Source: Cupriavidus pinatubonensis (GTDB taxonomy: Bacteria; Pseudomonadota; Gammaproteobacteria; Burkholderiales; Burkholderiaceae). Taken from it: a DNA stretch of 64,000 nucleotides. The stretch is from the NCBI RefSeq assembly GCF_019602855.1, contig NZ_CP080767.1:372001-436000 (forward strand), given 5' to 3'. This document shows, in pieces, positions 18,513 to 31,500 of the stretch. The position numbers were made by a program, and so were the translations under genes. Position 1 is the stretch's first letter; each line of letters begins with the position of its first letter. The notes below the pieces were generated by a model. That model was given only the letters and a program-made list of their open reading frames with translations, was not told the origin of the DNA and ran no database searches.

Positions 18513-20204
18513 ATGGGCGTACTTCTGCATCTTCTTTCCGGCGTGGCCCTTCTTGTCTGGGGCACGAACATCGTCAAGGTCGGCATCCTGCGCGTCTACG
18601 GTGCCAATCTCCGTCACGTACTCTCGACCAGCGTCGCCAACCGGTTCACCGCCTTCCTTGCCGGGCTTGGCGTCACGGGACTCGTCCAGAGCAGCAACGC
18701 CACCGCGGTCATCGTCAGTTCTTTCGTCGGACAGGGCCTGATCGCCGTGGCGCCGGCGCTGGCCATCATGCTCGGCGCCAACGTAGGCACCGCTGTCATG
18801 GTGCAGGTCTTTTCGCTGGACCTGTCGTGGCTGTCGCCGCTGCTGATCTTTCTCGGCGTGATCCTCCATCTGACCTGGAAGGGCAGCAAGCCCGGCCACG
18901 TCGGCCGCGTGCTGATCGGCCTCGGCTTGATCACGCTGGCGCTAGAACTGATTTCGATCGCCACGCGCCCTGTGGTGCAAGCCGCAGGCGTCAAAGTGTT
19001 GTTCGGCACGCTGACCGGCGATGCGGCGCTGGACATGCTGATCGGCGCGTTCCTGACCATCCTGTGCTATTCGAGCCTGGCCGTAGTGCTGTTCTGTGGC
19101 GCGCTGGCCTCGGCCGGCGTGGTGTCGATCCATGTGGCGCTGGCGCTCGTGCTCGGGGCCAACCTTGGCTCCGGCATTTCGGCATTGCTGACGACCTCGG
19201 GCAACAACCAGCCCGGCAAGCGCGTGACGCTCGGCAACCTGCTGTCGCGGCTGCTGGGCTGCGTGGTGGCATTGCCATTCCTTGGCGAGGCGGAGAATTT
19301 GCTCGCGCTGATCGACCATGATCCGCAGCGCCTGATCGTCAATTTCCACCTGCTGTTCAATGTCGCGCTCGCGGTGCTGTTGCTCGGCGCCACCGCGCCG
19401 CTCGCGCGTCTTTGCGAGGCGGTGCTGCCCGGGCGCAACACCGGCGAAAGCCAGGTTACTCCGCGCCACCTGGACCCCGCCGCGCTGCCCACGCCGACGC
19501 TCGCATTGGCCAACGCCGCGCGCGAAGTGCTCCGCATCGGCGATCGCGTCGAACAGATGCTCGACAACCTGCTGCGCGTGCTGCGCACCAACGATGCCAA
19601 GCTCGCTGCCGCCACTTGCCGCATCGACAACGAGGTCGACGACCTCTACACCGCGATCAAGCTCTACCTGACCCGCATTAGCCTGGAAGCGCTCGACGAA
19701 CGTGACGGCCAGCGCTGGACCGAGATCATCTCGCTGACCATCAATCTCGAACATGCGGGCGACATCATCGAACGCGTACTGGTCGATGCCAAGGAAAAGA
19801 AGATCGCCCACAACCTGATGTTCTCCGAAGCGGGCATGCAGGAGATTGCCGAGATGCACGCGCGGCTCGTGTCGAACCTGCGGCTCGGCCTGTCGGTGTT
19901 TCTCAACGGCGACCTGAAGAGCGCACAGACGCTGATGGCCGAGAAGGCGAACTTCCGCGAACTCGAGCAGAAATACGCGCGCACGCACCTGCAGCGCGTG
20001 GCCATCCAGACGGCCGAAAGCGTGGAGACCAGTTCGCTGCACCTCGACGTGATCAGCGAACTGAAGCGCCTGAACTCGTTGTTTTGCGCGACGGCTTATC
20101 CGGTGCTCGAACAGGCGGGCGTGCTCAACCGCAGCCGCATGAAGGAAGACGATGCCTCCGGCACGCCGCCCATGCAGCAGTTGAGCACCGCCGCGCGGCA
20201 GTGA
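18513..20204 (+). CDS. Na/Pi cotransporter family protein with PhoU domain
   Basis: A 563-residue NptA/YjbB-type sodium-phosphate transporter. The membrane half (residues 1-310) contains two Na/Pi repeats with the QSSNATAVIVSSFVGQG motif near residue 70 and a second copy near LCYSSLAVVLF; the cytoplasmic half (about 340-545) is a PhoU-like helical domain (EHAGDIIERVL). YjbB-type proteins in E. coli export phosphate. It converges, with a 4-base gap, on the DUF355 gene. Confidence 0.9.
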   Translation: MGVLLHLLSGVALLVWGTNIVKVGILRVYGANLRHVLSTSVANRFTAFLAGLGVTGLVQSSNATAVIVSSFVGQGLIAVAPALAIMLGANVGTAVMVQVFSLDLSWLSPLLIFLGVILHLTWKGSKPGHVGRVLIGLGLITLALELISIATRPVVQAAGVKVLFGTLTGDAALDMLIGAFLTILCYSSLAVVLFCGALASAGVVSIHVALALVLGANLGSGISALLTTSGNNQPGKRVTLGNLLSRLLGCVVALPFLGEAENLLALIDHDPQRLIVNFHLLFNVALAVLLLGATAPLARLCEAVLPGRNTGESQVTPRHLDPAALPTPTLALANAAREVLRIGDRVEQMLDNLLRVLRTNDAKLAAATCRIDNEVDDLYTAIKLYLTRISLEALDERDGQRWTEIISLTINLEHAGDIIERVLVDAKEKKIAHNLMFSEAGMQEIAEMHARLVSNLRLGLSVFLNGDLKSAQTLMAEKANFRELEQKYARTHLQRVAIQTAESVETSSLHLDVISELKRLNSLFCATAYPVLEQAGVLNRSRMKEDDASGTPPMQQLSTAARQ

Positions 20205-20208
20205 GCGG

Positions 20209-20694
20209 CTACAGTTTGTAGCCGAACTTCCTCAGCAACTCGCGCCGTTCGCTGATATCCGCATCCGTCTCGATGCCGAGCGGCGATGCGCCATCTACGA
20301 CGCCGAGCACGGCGCGGCCGCTATCGGTCTGCGCGACGATGATCTCGGCCGGGTTGGCGGTGGCGCAGTAGATCCGGCAGACCTCGGGCACGGCACGCAC
20401 TGCGCCAAGCACATTGACGGGAAAGAATCCGTCGCCAAGAAAGATGAAGAAGGAGTGCCCCGCGCCGACCGCGCGGGCGTTTTCACACGCCAGGTCAATC
20501 AGCGACTCGTCGGTGCCTGACCAGCGGACCAATCGCTTGCCCGAGGCCTCGCAGAACGCCAGCCCGAAGCGGATGCCGGGCACGGTGCCCACCAGCACCT
20601 CATGCAGGTCCTCCACGGTCTTGATGAAGTGCGACTGGCCGAAGATGAAGTTGGTCGCTTCCGGCTTCGTGACCGGTACCGACAGGAGTTCCAT
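20209..20694 (-). CDS. Adenosine-specific kinase family protein (DUF355)
   Basis: A 161-residue protein of the small family first described in archaea (Adenosine_kin/DUF355). It has [20 protein letters not shown] near residue 45, [21 protein letters not shown] near 80 and [15 protein letters not shown] near 110, all conserved in the family; structures bind adenosine or AMP, but the physiological reaction is not settled. A GGAGG ribosome site precedes the start. The gene converges with the Na/Pi transporter gene. Confidence 0.85.
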   Translation of the reverse strand: MELLSVPVTKPEATNFIFGQSHFIKTVEDLHEVLVGTVPGIRFGLAFCEASGKRLVRWSGTDESLIDLACENARAVGAGHSFFIFLGDGFFPVNVLGAVRAVPEVCRIYCATANPAEIIVAQTDSGRAVLGVVDGASPLGIETDADISERRELLRKFGYKL

Positions 20695-20800
20695 GGCGGG
20701 CCTCCATGTGTAGGCGGCGACGGCCGTGGTGGCCGTCCTCGCCGTTCATGGTAGGCCGTGCGGCACCGAATGCAAGCCGGCGCCGTTCGGGCTGCTGCGC

Positions 20801-23665
<2,865 letters not shown>

Positions 23666-24008
23666 ATGCCGAAAAGTCGTCGCCGGGCAGGCCGCCGGTC
23701 GGCGCGAGGCGCATGGACAGGTCGGTCTAACGGAAATCCCAAACTGAAATGCAGTGCTTCATGCGCCATCCTTAGGCCGCATGGTCAGGCCGGGTGACCC
23801 GGAAAGCGCGAAGAAGCAAACCTGTTAATATACCGAACTTCGGTTTCCCGGGTTGCCTGCGCCAGGAGCGCACTGAAGCAAACCGGGCCAAAGGGCCGAT
23901 TGCCGCGCTTGCCTGGTCGCCCGGGATGGCAACTTCCGCCCCGGATGCCGATCGAAACAGCCATTGCCGTCTGCGCCGGCAGCCCGCCTGACCCATTCCA
24001 CGATCGCC
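23666..24008. other. Divergent intergenic region uvrA / MFS
   Basis: No gene was recognised. The only regulatory candidate is an AT-rich patch at 23822-23838: a CTGT half-site followed by TAATATAC resembles half of a LexA box, and the minus-strand TATATT inside it (complement of 23827-23832) could be a uvrA -10 box. The second LexA half-site (ACAG) is not present, so SOS control is only a weak suggestion. Confidence 0.35.
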
Positions 24009-25259
24009 ATGTCGCCGATCCCCTCTTCTTCCCCAGATGCAGCCGTTGCCGGCGAATCCAAGACCGTGCCGCAACGCGAGCGCATGACGCGCACCGAGTT
24101 GCGAGCGAGCCTCTCGCTGGCCAGCATTTTTGCGCTGCGCATGCTGGGCCTGTTCCTGATCCTGCCGGTCTTCGCCGAGTACGCACGCGCGCTGCCCGAC
24201 GGCCATGACGCCCAGCGCGTCGGCCTGGCCATGGGCATCTACGGCCTGATGCAGGCTTTCCTGCACATCCCGCTCGGGTGGCTGTCGGACCGCATTGGCC
24301 GCAAGCCGGTCATGGTGGCCGGGCTGCTGCTGTTCGTAGCCGGCGGCCTGGTGGCCGCGTTCTCCGATACGCTGGTGGGCATCACCGTGGGCCGCGCGTT
24401 GCAGGGTACCGGCGCGATCTCCGCCGCCATTACCGCCTGCATCGCAGATCTCACGCGCGAGCGCCATCGCACCAAGGCCATGGCCATGGTCGGCGGCAGC
24501 ATCGGCCTGACTTTTGCGCTGTCGCTCGTGATCGCCTCGCCGCTGCTGCATGCCATCGGCATGCCGGGCATCTTCGCGCTGATGTCGGTACTGGGCCTCG
24601 TGGCAATCGGCGTGACGCTGTTCGTGGTGCCTAGCCCGCCGCCGCCGCATCCGGTGCGCTTGCCGTTCCGCCAGGTGCTGCTCAATCCCGACCTGATCCG
24701 TCTGAACGTCGGCGTGCTTGCGCTGCACGCCTCGCAGGTCGCCATGTTCATGGTGGTGCCGGCCATGCTGTCCGACGCCGGCATGCCGTTGGATCAGCAC
24801 TGGAAGGTCTACCTGCCGGTAGTGCTGGTGTCATTCGTACTGATGCTCGGGCCAATGATGGCTGCGGAGCGCTATGGCCGCGTGCGCCCCGTACTGCTCG
24901 GTGCCGTGGGCCTGATGACGGCAGTGCAGCTGCTGTTCGCCGCTGTGCACGGGCTGTGGCCCATCGTGGGTGTGCTTCTGCTTTTCTTTGTAGCCTTCAA
25001 CGTGCTGGAGGCGATGCAGCCTTCGCTGGTCTCGCGCTATGCAGCTGCTTCGCGCGGCGCGGCGCTCGGCGTGTACAACACCACGCAGGCGATGGGCCTG
25101 TTCCTGGGCGGCGTGGTGGGCGGCTGGCTGCTCAAGCATGAAGGCCGCAGCGCTGTTTTTGTGGGGTGCGCGGTGGTACTTCTGGTCTGGCTTATAATCG
25201 CCTGGAGCATGAAACCGCCGCCGGCCAGGGGGCAATCCAGTGTCCCGTCCACGGCCTGA
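24009..25259 (+). CDS. MFS transporter (drug-efflux type)
   Basis: A 416-residue major facilitator with twelve hydrophobic segments, beginning SLASIFALRMLGLFLILPVFAEYA. Motif A is seen as GWLSDRIGRKPVM near residue 95. Such YajR/Bcr-like carriers usually export drugs or metabolites; the substrate is unknown. The start at 24009 is tentative: Met codons at 23964 and 24084 are alternatives, the latter giving a conventional short cytoplasmic N-terminus (MTRTELRASL). The gene lies between uvrA and ssb. Confidence 0.88.
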   Translation: MSPIPSSSPDAAVAGESKTVPQRERMTRTELRASLSLASIFALRMLGLFLILPVFAEYARALPDGHDAQRVGLAMGIYGLMQAFLHIPLGWLSDRIGRKPVMVAGLLLFVAGGLVAAFSDTLVGITVGRALQGTGAISAAITACIADLTRERHRTKAMAMVGGSIGLTFALSLVIASPLLHAIGMPGIFALMSVLGLVAIGVTLFVVPSPPPPHPVRLPFRQVLLNPDLIRLNVGVLALHASQVAMFMVVPAMLSDAGMPLDQHWKVYLPVVLVSFVLMLGPMMAAERYGRVRPVLLGAVGLMTAVQLLFAAVHGLWPIVGVLLLFFVAFNVLEAMQPSLVSRYAAASRGAALGVYNTTQAMGLFLGGVVGGWLLKHEGRSAVFVGCAVVLLVWLIIAWSMKPPPARGQSSVPSTA

Positions 25260-25482
25260 AATTGCGCCAGCCGCATCACTTTGCAACAGATCCCGGCCGG
25301 ATATGGCCTAGCATGACCGCGCTTCCCGACTTGTCTGGCCGGGGGCGCGTTATTCGTTTACGTTGTCGCTTTTGCAGTCGTCACCCATGCGGTAGCCGCA
25401 CCTGCAGCAATCCGGTTCAAACTACTACTTACTGAGCAATGCCACGCTTTTCAGTGCAGCGCGTGGCTTTTGGAGAACATTC

Positions 25483-26040
25483 ATGGCATCGATCAACAAA
25501 GTCATTCTCGTCGGGAATCTCGGCGCGGACCCGGAAACCCGCTACATGCCGAGCGGCGACGCAGTGACCAACCTGCGCCTGGCGACAACCGACCGCTACA
25601 AGGACAAGCAGTCCGGCGAGATGAAGGAAGCCACTGAGTGGCACCGCGTCGCGATGTTCGGCAAGCTGGCCGAAATCGCCGCCCAGTACCTGCGCAAGGG
25701 TTCGTCGGTCTACATCGAAGGGAAGATCCGCACCCGCAAGTGGCAGGACCAGAGCGGTCAGGACAAGTACAGCACCGAAATCGTTGCTGACCAGATGCAG
25801 ATGCTGGGCGGACGCCAGGGCGCCGGCGGTGGCGGTGATGAAGGCGGCTACGGCGGCGGTGGCGGCGGTGGTGGCTACAACCGCGAATCGTCGGGTGGCG
25901 GTTATGGCGGTGGCCGCGGCCAAGGCGGTGGCGGTGGCGGTGGCGGTGGTCAGGGCGGTGGCCAGCAGGGCGGCGCACGCCGTCAGCAGCAGGCGCCGTC
26001 GAACGGGTTTGAGGATATGGATGACGATATTCCGTTCTGA
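25483..26040 (+). CDS. ssb: Single-stranded DNA-binding protein
   Basis: Coats single-stranded DNA in replication and repair. The 185 residues comprise an N-terminal OB fold ([20 protein letters not shown], with [15 protein letters not shown]), a very Gly-rich linker with many GGGG runs (residues about 112-165), and the acidic C-terminal tip MDDDIPF that docks partner proteins. The linker is unusually glycine-dominated and repetitive at the DNA level. A TGGAG ribosome site precedes ATG, and a strong terminator follows. Confidence 0.98.
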   Translation: MASINKVILVGNLGADPETRYMPSGDAVTNLRLATTDRYKDKQSGEMKEATEWHRVAMFGKLAEIAAQYLRKGSSVYIEGKIRTRKWQDQSGQDKYSTEIVADQMQMLGGRQGAGGGGDEGGYGGGGGGGGYNRESSGGGYGGGRGQGGGGGGGGGQGGGQQGGARRQQQAPSNGFEDMDDDIPF

Positions 26041-26070
26041 GTTTGGTCGAACGGATATTGGTATGGAAGA

Positions 26071-26100
26071 ACCCCGCCTGGTGCGGGGTTTTTCTTTTTG
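26071..26100 (+). terminator. ssb terminator
   Basis: Seven-bp stem ACCCCGC / GCGGGGT (26071-26077 with 26083-26089) with a five-base loop, then a T-rich tail to 26099. Confidence 0.9.
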
Positions 26101-26202
26101 TGGGCCTCGCAGGGTTGACTCTTCGACAGGTTGTCGGCAGGTCGGGCGGGCGGGAGGCTGGCTGACGAGCCCTTTTGCTGGCGATCCTCTCCGCGCAGAA
26201 GG

Positions 26203-26241
26203 CAAAAAAAACAAAAGCCCCCCGCGTTCTCGCAGGGGGCT
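26203..26241 (-). terminator. Terminator after the lipoprotein gene
   Basis: Stem AGCCCCC (26216-26222) with GGGGGCT (26235-26241), plus an inner GCG/CGC pairing, followed on the minus strand by a long T-rich run (complement of 26203-26215). It ends the transcript of the minus-strand lipoprotein gene. Confidence 0.88.
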
Positions 26242-26264
26242 GTCAAAACTACTGATTTTCCAGC

Positions 26265-27842
26265 TTACGGACGACCCACCGAGATGTTGTAGAACACATT
26301 GCTCGGATTGACGCTGACGGCCACGCTGATGCCGGAGTTGGCCAGGTTCATCGACACCGCCTCGTTGATGCCCGTTGCCGGTGCGCGATAACGCAGGCCG
26401 ACGGACGGCACGCCGTTCTGCCACGTATCGATGCGGCCCGTGGTGTTCTGACGCGTATAGGTGTTCGCCGCCGTATCGACTGCCGTCACGGTGTGGGAGC
26501 CGTCTTCGATATTGGTCACGCCGCTTGCGTTCAGCGTGGCATCCCAATAGCTGCTGACGGACCCGACTGCCGGCAGCGCGAAGGCCTTCGGCCGCGTGGC
26601 GAGCATGAAGCCGGCGCCGTGAACGATGACGATCGCCAGTTGGCCATCGACGCCCTTGAAGGCAAATGCGCGGGCCGTTCCCGACGGATCGGAGATATTG
26701 AAGCCACCGTCGGCATTCGTCGCTGCCGAAGGCAGTTCGGCTGCCGGCCACTGGTCGCAGCTGCTCAGGCTGCAATCCGCGCCGCTGGTGAACTTGCCGG
26801 TGCTGTCCATGCGGAATTTGACCAGGCCCGTGCCGTAGTACGGGCTGTTGTCGTCGCGTTCGAAAGCGAGCGCGTTCCAGTCACCGGCGAGTTCGCTCAG
26901 GGGGATGGTCTGGTCGGGGATCACGAGGCTGGACGCACCGGCACGGCGCTCGAGTGCAATGCCCGACTTCGAGACCAGCATCCGCGCGTTGTCATTGCCG
27001 AAGCGGCAGGCCTGGCTGTCGTTTGCCTGGAATTGCTCGACCGCGCTCGTGGAATCATTCGTGCGCGTCAGCTTGACCGCATCGACCGTGAAACGCTGGA
27101 CGGTATTGCCGGTGAGATCGACCTTCTGCACCTTGCCGCTGCGGAACGCTGCGCACGTTGTCGAAGCCGGTTGCAGGATGGTCTGCACGCCGCTGGCCGA
27201 GCCCGTGTTTGACGCCACCGCGCTCGACAGATCGGCGATGGAGGTTTGCGATGCCTTCAGCGTTTCGCCAAGGGTGTCGAGCTTCTGGTCCAGCGCGTTG
27301 CCCGGCGTATTGCCGTGCGCGGCAACCAGAGTGTCTTTCAGCGGGTCGATGCCGCCCAGGTCGATCGTGCCGGTCAAGATGAGCTTGACGTTGTCGAGTG
27401 CCGTGGAGACGCCGTCGGTGGTCAGCTTCGCCTGGGCCTGCTCGTCGAAGCTGGCAAAGAATTCTTCGGTGCTCTTGCCGGCGATCGAGGCGGTGATCAG
27501 CTCGGTCAGCGGCGTGATGTTAGCCGTTGCGGTGGTGCCGGAGCCGGCTTCGACCACCGAGTGGAGGGTGGTGCCGTCAGGCGTGGAAACGCTCAGCACG
27601 CACGGGCGCTTTGCGTTCGGAATATCGATCGTGAAGGTGCCGTCGGCAGCCGTGGTGGCGCTGCCGCTGCCCGAGGCGCACTTGGCCTGCACGGTGGCGT
27701 TGGCGAGCGCCGCGCCTACTGCCGCCGTGCCCGCGATCTTGGTGGTGGGTGTCGCAGGCGCGGACGACTGAGAGTCGGAGCCGCCGCCGCAAGCGCTCAG
27801 AGCGGCTGCGGCAAGCGTGGACACAAGCAGTTTGATTTTCAT
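26265..27842 (-). CDS. Large lipoprotein, function unknown
   Basis: A 525-residue predicted lipoprotein. The signal peptide MKIKLLVSTLAAAALSACGGG has a clear lipobox (LSAC, Cys18), followed by a Ser/Thr/Pro linker. Residues about 35-110 look like a carboxypeptidase-regulatory-type beta sandwich (AGTAAVGAALANATV, then GTFTIDIP), as seen in other proteobacterial lipoproteins. The rest has no recognised domain; Cys pairs (GADCSLSSCDQW near residue 355) may form disulfides. A GGGGAAG ribosome site lies upstream. Such proteins are often surface-exposed, but no partner is evident here. Confidence 0.75.
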   Translation of the reverse strand: MKIKLLVSTLAAAALSACGGGSDSQSSAPATPTTKIAGTAAVGAALANATVQAKCASGSGSATTAADGTFTIDIPNAKRPCVLSVSTPDGTTLHSVVEAGSGTTATANITPLTELITASIAGKSTEEFFASFDEQAQAKLTTDGVSTALDNVKLILTGTIDLGGIDPLKDTLVAAHGNTPGNALDQKLDTLGETLKASQTSIADLSSAVASNTGSASGVQTILQPASTTCAAFRSGKVQKVDLTGNTVQRFTVDAVKLTRTNDSTSAVEQFQANDSQACRFGNDNARMLVSKSGIALERRAGASSLVIPDQTIPLSELAGDWNALAFERDDNSPYYGTGLVKFRMDSTGKFTSGADCSLSSCDQWPAAELPSAATNADGGFNISDPSGTARAFAFKGVDGQLAIVIVHGAGFMLATRPKAFALPAVGSVSSYWDATLNASGVTNIEDGSHTVTAVDTAANTYTRQNTTGRIDTWQNGVPSVGLRYRAPATGINEAVSMNLANSGISVAVSVNPSNVFYNISVGRP

Positions 27843-28597
27843 GGTTGTTTTCTTCCCCCCGTTATAGGAATGCTGCGTACTGATGCTTCGGCCGGAACAT
27901 ATGAATCCGTGATGGAAGCGGGGGCGATACTACAAATTTTCAAAATGCCGGTCGTCACCAATTTTGGTGATAGACATCCGATACATTTGCGCGGAAACAA
28001 CGGTGTGGTACTGCGATCAGCGCAGCGCGCAGAACACGCGTGGGTGAAACCCTTCTTAAGAAGGGGAATGTCATCAATCGCCGCACCGATGGACACGGGC
28101 GACGCCGCTTCAACCCTTCTGCCCGAGCCCTTCCACCATGCTCTGCACCGCTGTCGCAAAGGGGCGGCGCGCCATCGGTTGGCGATCGATCAGCACACCC
28201 TTCAACTTTCGAAATGGCACGTCCGGTCATCTGGCCGCAAACTGCTCATATCGATGGCCGGTGTCTGCATGCGCGCGTGCCGCTCCAGCAGGGTGGCCAG
28301 GTGCTGATTGCCATGCAGACCGTGGCGGAGTCGGGCTATCCCGGGTTCGATCTGACGACATGGTTCATGCTCACTGGTCCCGCCGGCTTCGATGCGCCCG
28401 CGCTCGCTTGCTCTCAAGAGCCCTCCACCCAAACGGGTCACGAATCCAAAGAAATCGGCAGATCGCCATGAAAAACCTCTAAGTACGCGTTTTTGCCGAC
28501 CGGTTCGATAATGCCTGCGTTCCCGCCAGACGAAGAGGCCTGATGCGGCAAAGCAGGACAACGTCATGGCGATCCCGCTCAGATGGCAGGAGATTCC
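27843..28597. other. Long intergenic region ahead of the autotransporter
   Basis: About 755 bases with no intact gene. Open frames on both strands (for example 28040-28471 plus and 28202-28567 minus) have no recognisable product overall, but a short stretch at 28286-28408 encodes a recognisable Bug-family fragment, annotated separately. The promoters of the lipoprotein gene (leftward) and the autotransporter (rightward) should be here; I could not place them with confidence. Confidence 0.5.
28286..28408 (+). pseudogene. Fragment of a Bug/TctC-type solute-binding protein
   Basis: One frame reads TVAESGYPGFDLTTWF followed by MLTGPAG, which matches the highly conserved late-middle segment of Bug (tripartite tricarboxylate transporter receptor) proteins. 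Residues on both sides are not Bug-like and no start or full-length frame exists, so this is a decayed remnant. A second, different piece of a Bug protein lies on the far side of the autotransporter at 32492-32720. Confidence 0.65.
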
Positions 28598-31500
28598 ATG
28601 CAGCGCTGCTCGCGGTTCAGATCATGCACCTGTGCACCGCCGTTCCGGCTTCGTCCGCTGTGGGCGGCCATCAATCGAAGCGCGATCATCAGTCCACATC
28701 TTTCCATCCGCGCTTCCATCATCCTTGCCGCGCACGCCGGCACGCTGCTTTTCATCGCGATGGACGACGCCCATGGCCAGGCCTGCGGCACGCTCTCCGG
28801 GCTTCGCACGGCCGGCGCGGTTTGCGCGCCCGCAGCGGGCACGGCTGCGATCGTCACGACGACCGACGGGACAACCATCGACAACGCATCCCTCGCAAGC
28901 ATCCGTGCGACTGGAACCCAGGCTAACGCTTCGGTATCGATCACCGGCACCAGCATCACCAACCGCGCCACGACAGCGGTCAGCGGTGTGCAGGCGCAGG
29001 TCAATGGCGGCACCGGCTCTGCAACCGTTACGTTCGCCGGTGGCACCAGCAACATCACGATGGCAGGCAGCGGTACGCTCGACGGCGTTGCGGTGTTGAA
29101 CAACACATCCGGCCAGTCGAGCATTCTCGTCAATGCCGGCACCACGCTGAACATCGACAACCCACTGTCGGGCAACGACCGCGACGGCCTGGACATCAAC
29201 GCATCCGGGGGCGGCGACGCCACCATCGTCCATCAGGGCGCGGGGACGATCTCCACCGCGGGCGGAAGCGGCCTCAGGGCCCGCACCAGCGGCGCCGGGA
29301 ATGTCACGGTGCAGGCCGCCGGCGGGATCACACTGAATGTCGACAACACCAACGGCGTTGCCGACCCGGACGACCCCGGCGTGGAGGCGGGGCCGGCCAA
29401 CCATGCGGGGATTCACGCGAAGGCTTCGGGAAGCGGTGCCATCAACGTCGATACCGCGGCGATGGTCCGTGCCATTGCCACCAACGCGTTCGGCATCCTT
29501 ACCGAGGGCAGCAGCGGCGCCACGCTGGTTCACAACAGCGGCGCGCTGACCTCGGACGGTCTGAACGGCTTCGGTATCCGGTCGACGGCGACCACCGGCA
29601 GCATCGAGATCCGCAACGAAGGTGCTATTACAACGACAGGTCCGGCGGCGCACGGGATCTACGCGAACAGCAGTTCGGGCGCCATTACGGTCGACAACCG
29701 GGCGCCGATCGCCGTGGGCAGCACAGCAAACGCAGATGGCTCGCGCGGCATCAACATCATCGCGCGCGGTGCCGGCGCGGTGAACGTCACCGGTACCGGC
29801 GATATCACGGTGCAGGGCAATGTGCAGTCGCAACGCGGGTCCGGCATCATCATCAGCGCCGAGCAAGGGGACATCTCCGTCGCGTACAGCGGTGGCATCT
29901 CCGTGCGTGGCTTCGGCGCCGGCGGCATACGTGCGGACACAGCCGGCGGCAATGTCTCGGTGAACTACACAGGCAACCGCATCGAGACATTCCACTCCAA
30001 TGCCAACGGCATCTATGCCACGGCAAGGTCGGCCACCGGCACGGTGGACATCGCGGCACAGGGCACCATCGTCACGCACTCGGACAACGGCTCGGGTGAC
30101 GGCAGCGGTGTCGCCTCGTTTGGCCTGCAGGGCGTCAGCCAAGGGGGCAATGTGCGCGTATCGTTCGCCGGCCCGACAATCGATGTCAACGGTTCTGGCG
30201 CGGCGATCCTGGCGGCCAATGCTTACGATGGCACGGGACTGGGCACGGTGACCGTGGACAACGGCGGCGCGTTGATCGCTCGCGGCGACCGTCAGCAGGG
30301 CATCCATACGCGCTCGCTCACCGGCGAGCAGACCATCACCAATACCGCTGCTATACAGACTTCAGGGCCGACCGCCAGCCAGGCCATTCTTGCCGAGGGC
30401 ACGGGCGCCGCAGCGATTCACATCGTCAACAGCGGCGCATTGACCGCGTCAGGCAACAATGCATCCGGCATTGATGCGCAGACGGCCGGCGGTACGGTCG
30501 ACATCCGCAACAGTCAGACCATCGCAGCCGGATGGGGGTCGAGTGCAGGCATACAGACCGCCGGAGCGTCGCAGACCATCGACAATACCTCTGCAGTCGG
30601 CGCGCTGAGCGATGTCGCGATACGCGCCGATGCGAACGGATCGGCTGGAACCCTGCTATTGAGCAACAGTGGGCAGATTACCGGGACAGTCACGGCAGCA
30701 AGCTCCGCCGTCACGATGACCAATGGCGGCACCTGGAACCTGCGCGCATTCAGTGACTCGACTGGCACCGGTACGCGCGACAGGTGGGCCGTGGCGGTCA
30801 GCAACCTCGGGACGAACGCTGCGAACAGCATCGTGAACAGCGGCAGCGTCGTGCTGGCCGCGCAGCCGGGCGCTACGCTGCTTTCACCCGCCGCGGCCAC
30901 TGTCAGCTTCGACGCGGCCGGCGCCTACCTGCCGTTCGGGCAGGCTGCCAATGCACCCACGCAGGGTGGGGCGGTGCAGGGCCAGATACTCGGCGTGCGC
31001 ACTTTCACGAACGGCGGCGTGCTTGACCTCACGGGCGGGGCCCGTGTGGCGGGCAATGTGCTGGTCATCACGGGCGGGCAGACTGCCGGTCAGGACGGCG
31101 CTGGCGTGTTCATTTCCAACGGCGGCGTGCTGAAGCTCAACACGGTACTGAATGAAGGCGCTGCGAACAGCAAGTCAGATGTCCTCGTGGTCGATGCGAC
31201 GAGCACCGGCGCCGGCGGGCCTACGCGCCTGCGCATCAACAATGTCGGCGGAGCCGGTGCGGTGACTCAGGGCAACGGGATCGGCGTGGTCGAGGTCCTG
31301 AACACGGCGCCGGGCGCGTCGGCCCCGAACGCGTTTACGCTCGACGGGCGCGCGGTGGCTGGTGCGTATGAATACCGGCTGTTCCAGGGCGGTGTCGACG
31401 GTAGCCAGGCTGGCTCCTGGTATCTGCGATCGATGCAAATGCCGCCGCCCGCGCCGCCGACGCCGCCAGAGCCGCTGTTTCGCCCTGAAGTGGCGGCGTA

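Noticed and set aside
25800..25990. GGCGGT-rich tract considered as a separate repeat element
   Set aside because: It encodes the Gly-rich linker of SSB in frame and needs no other explanation.
28202..28567. A 121-codon minus-strand frame in the gap before the autotransporter
   Set aside because: No ribosome site or family; it is antisense to the recognisable Bug fragment.
28622..30307. A 561-codon minus-strand frame opposite the autotransporter passenger
   Set aside because: Cys/Arg-rich antisense of a Gly/Ala/Thr-rich repeat region; the plus-strand frame has signal peptide, repeats and barrel.
29000..31300. Repetitive DNA in the autotransporter gene considered as a CRISPR-like array
   Set aside because: Repeats are imperfect, irregularly spaced and in a single coding frame; they encode beta-helix coils.
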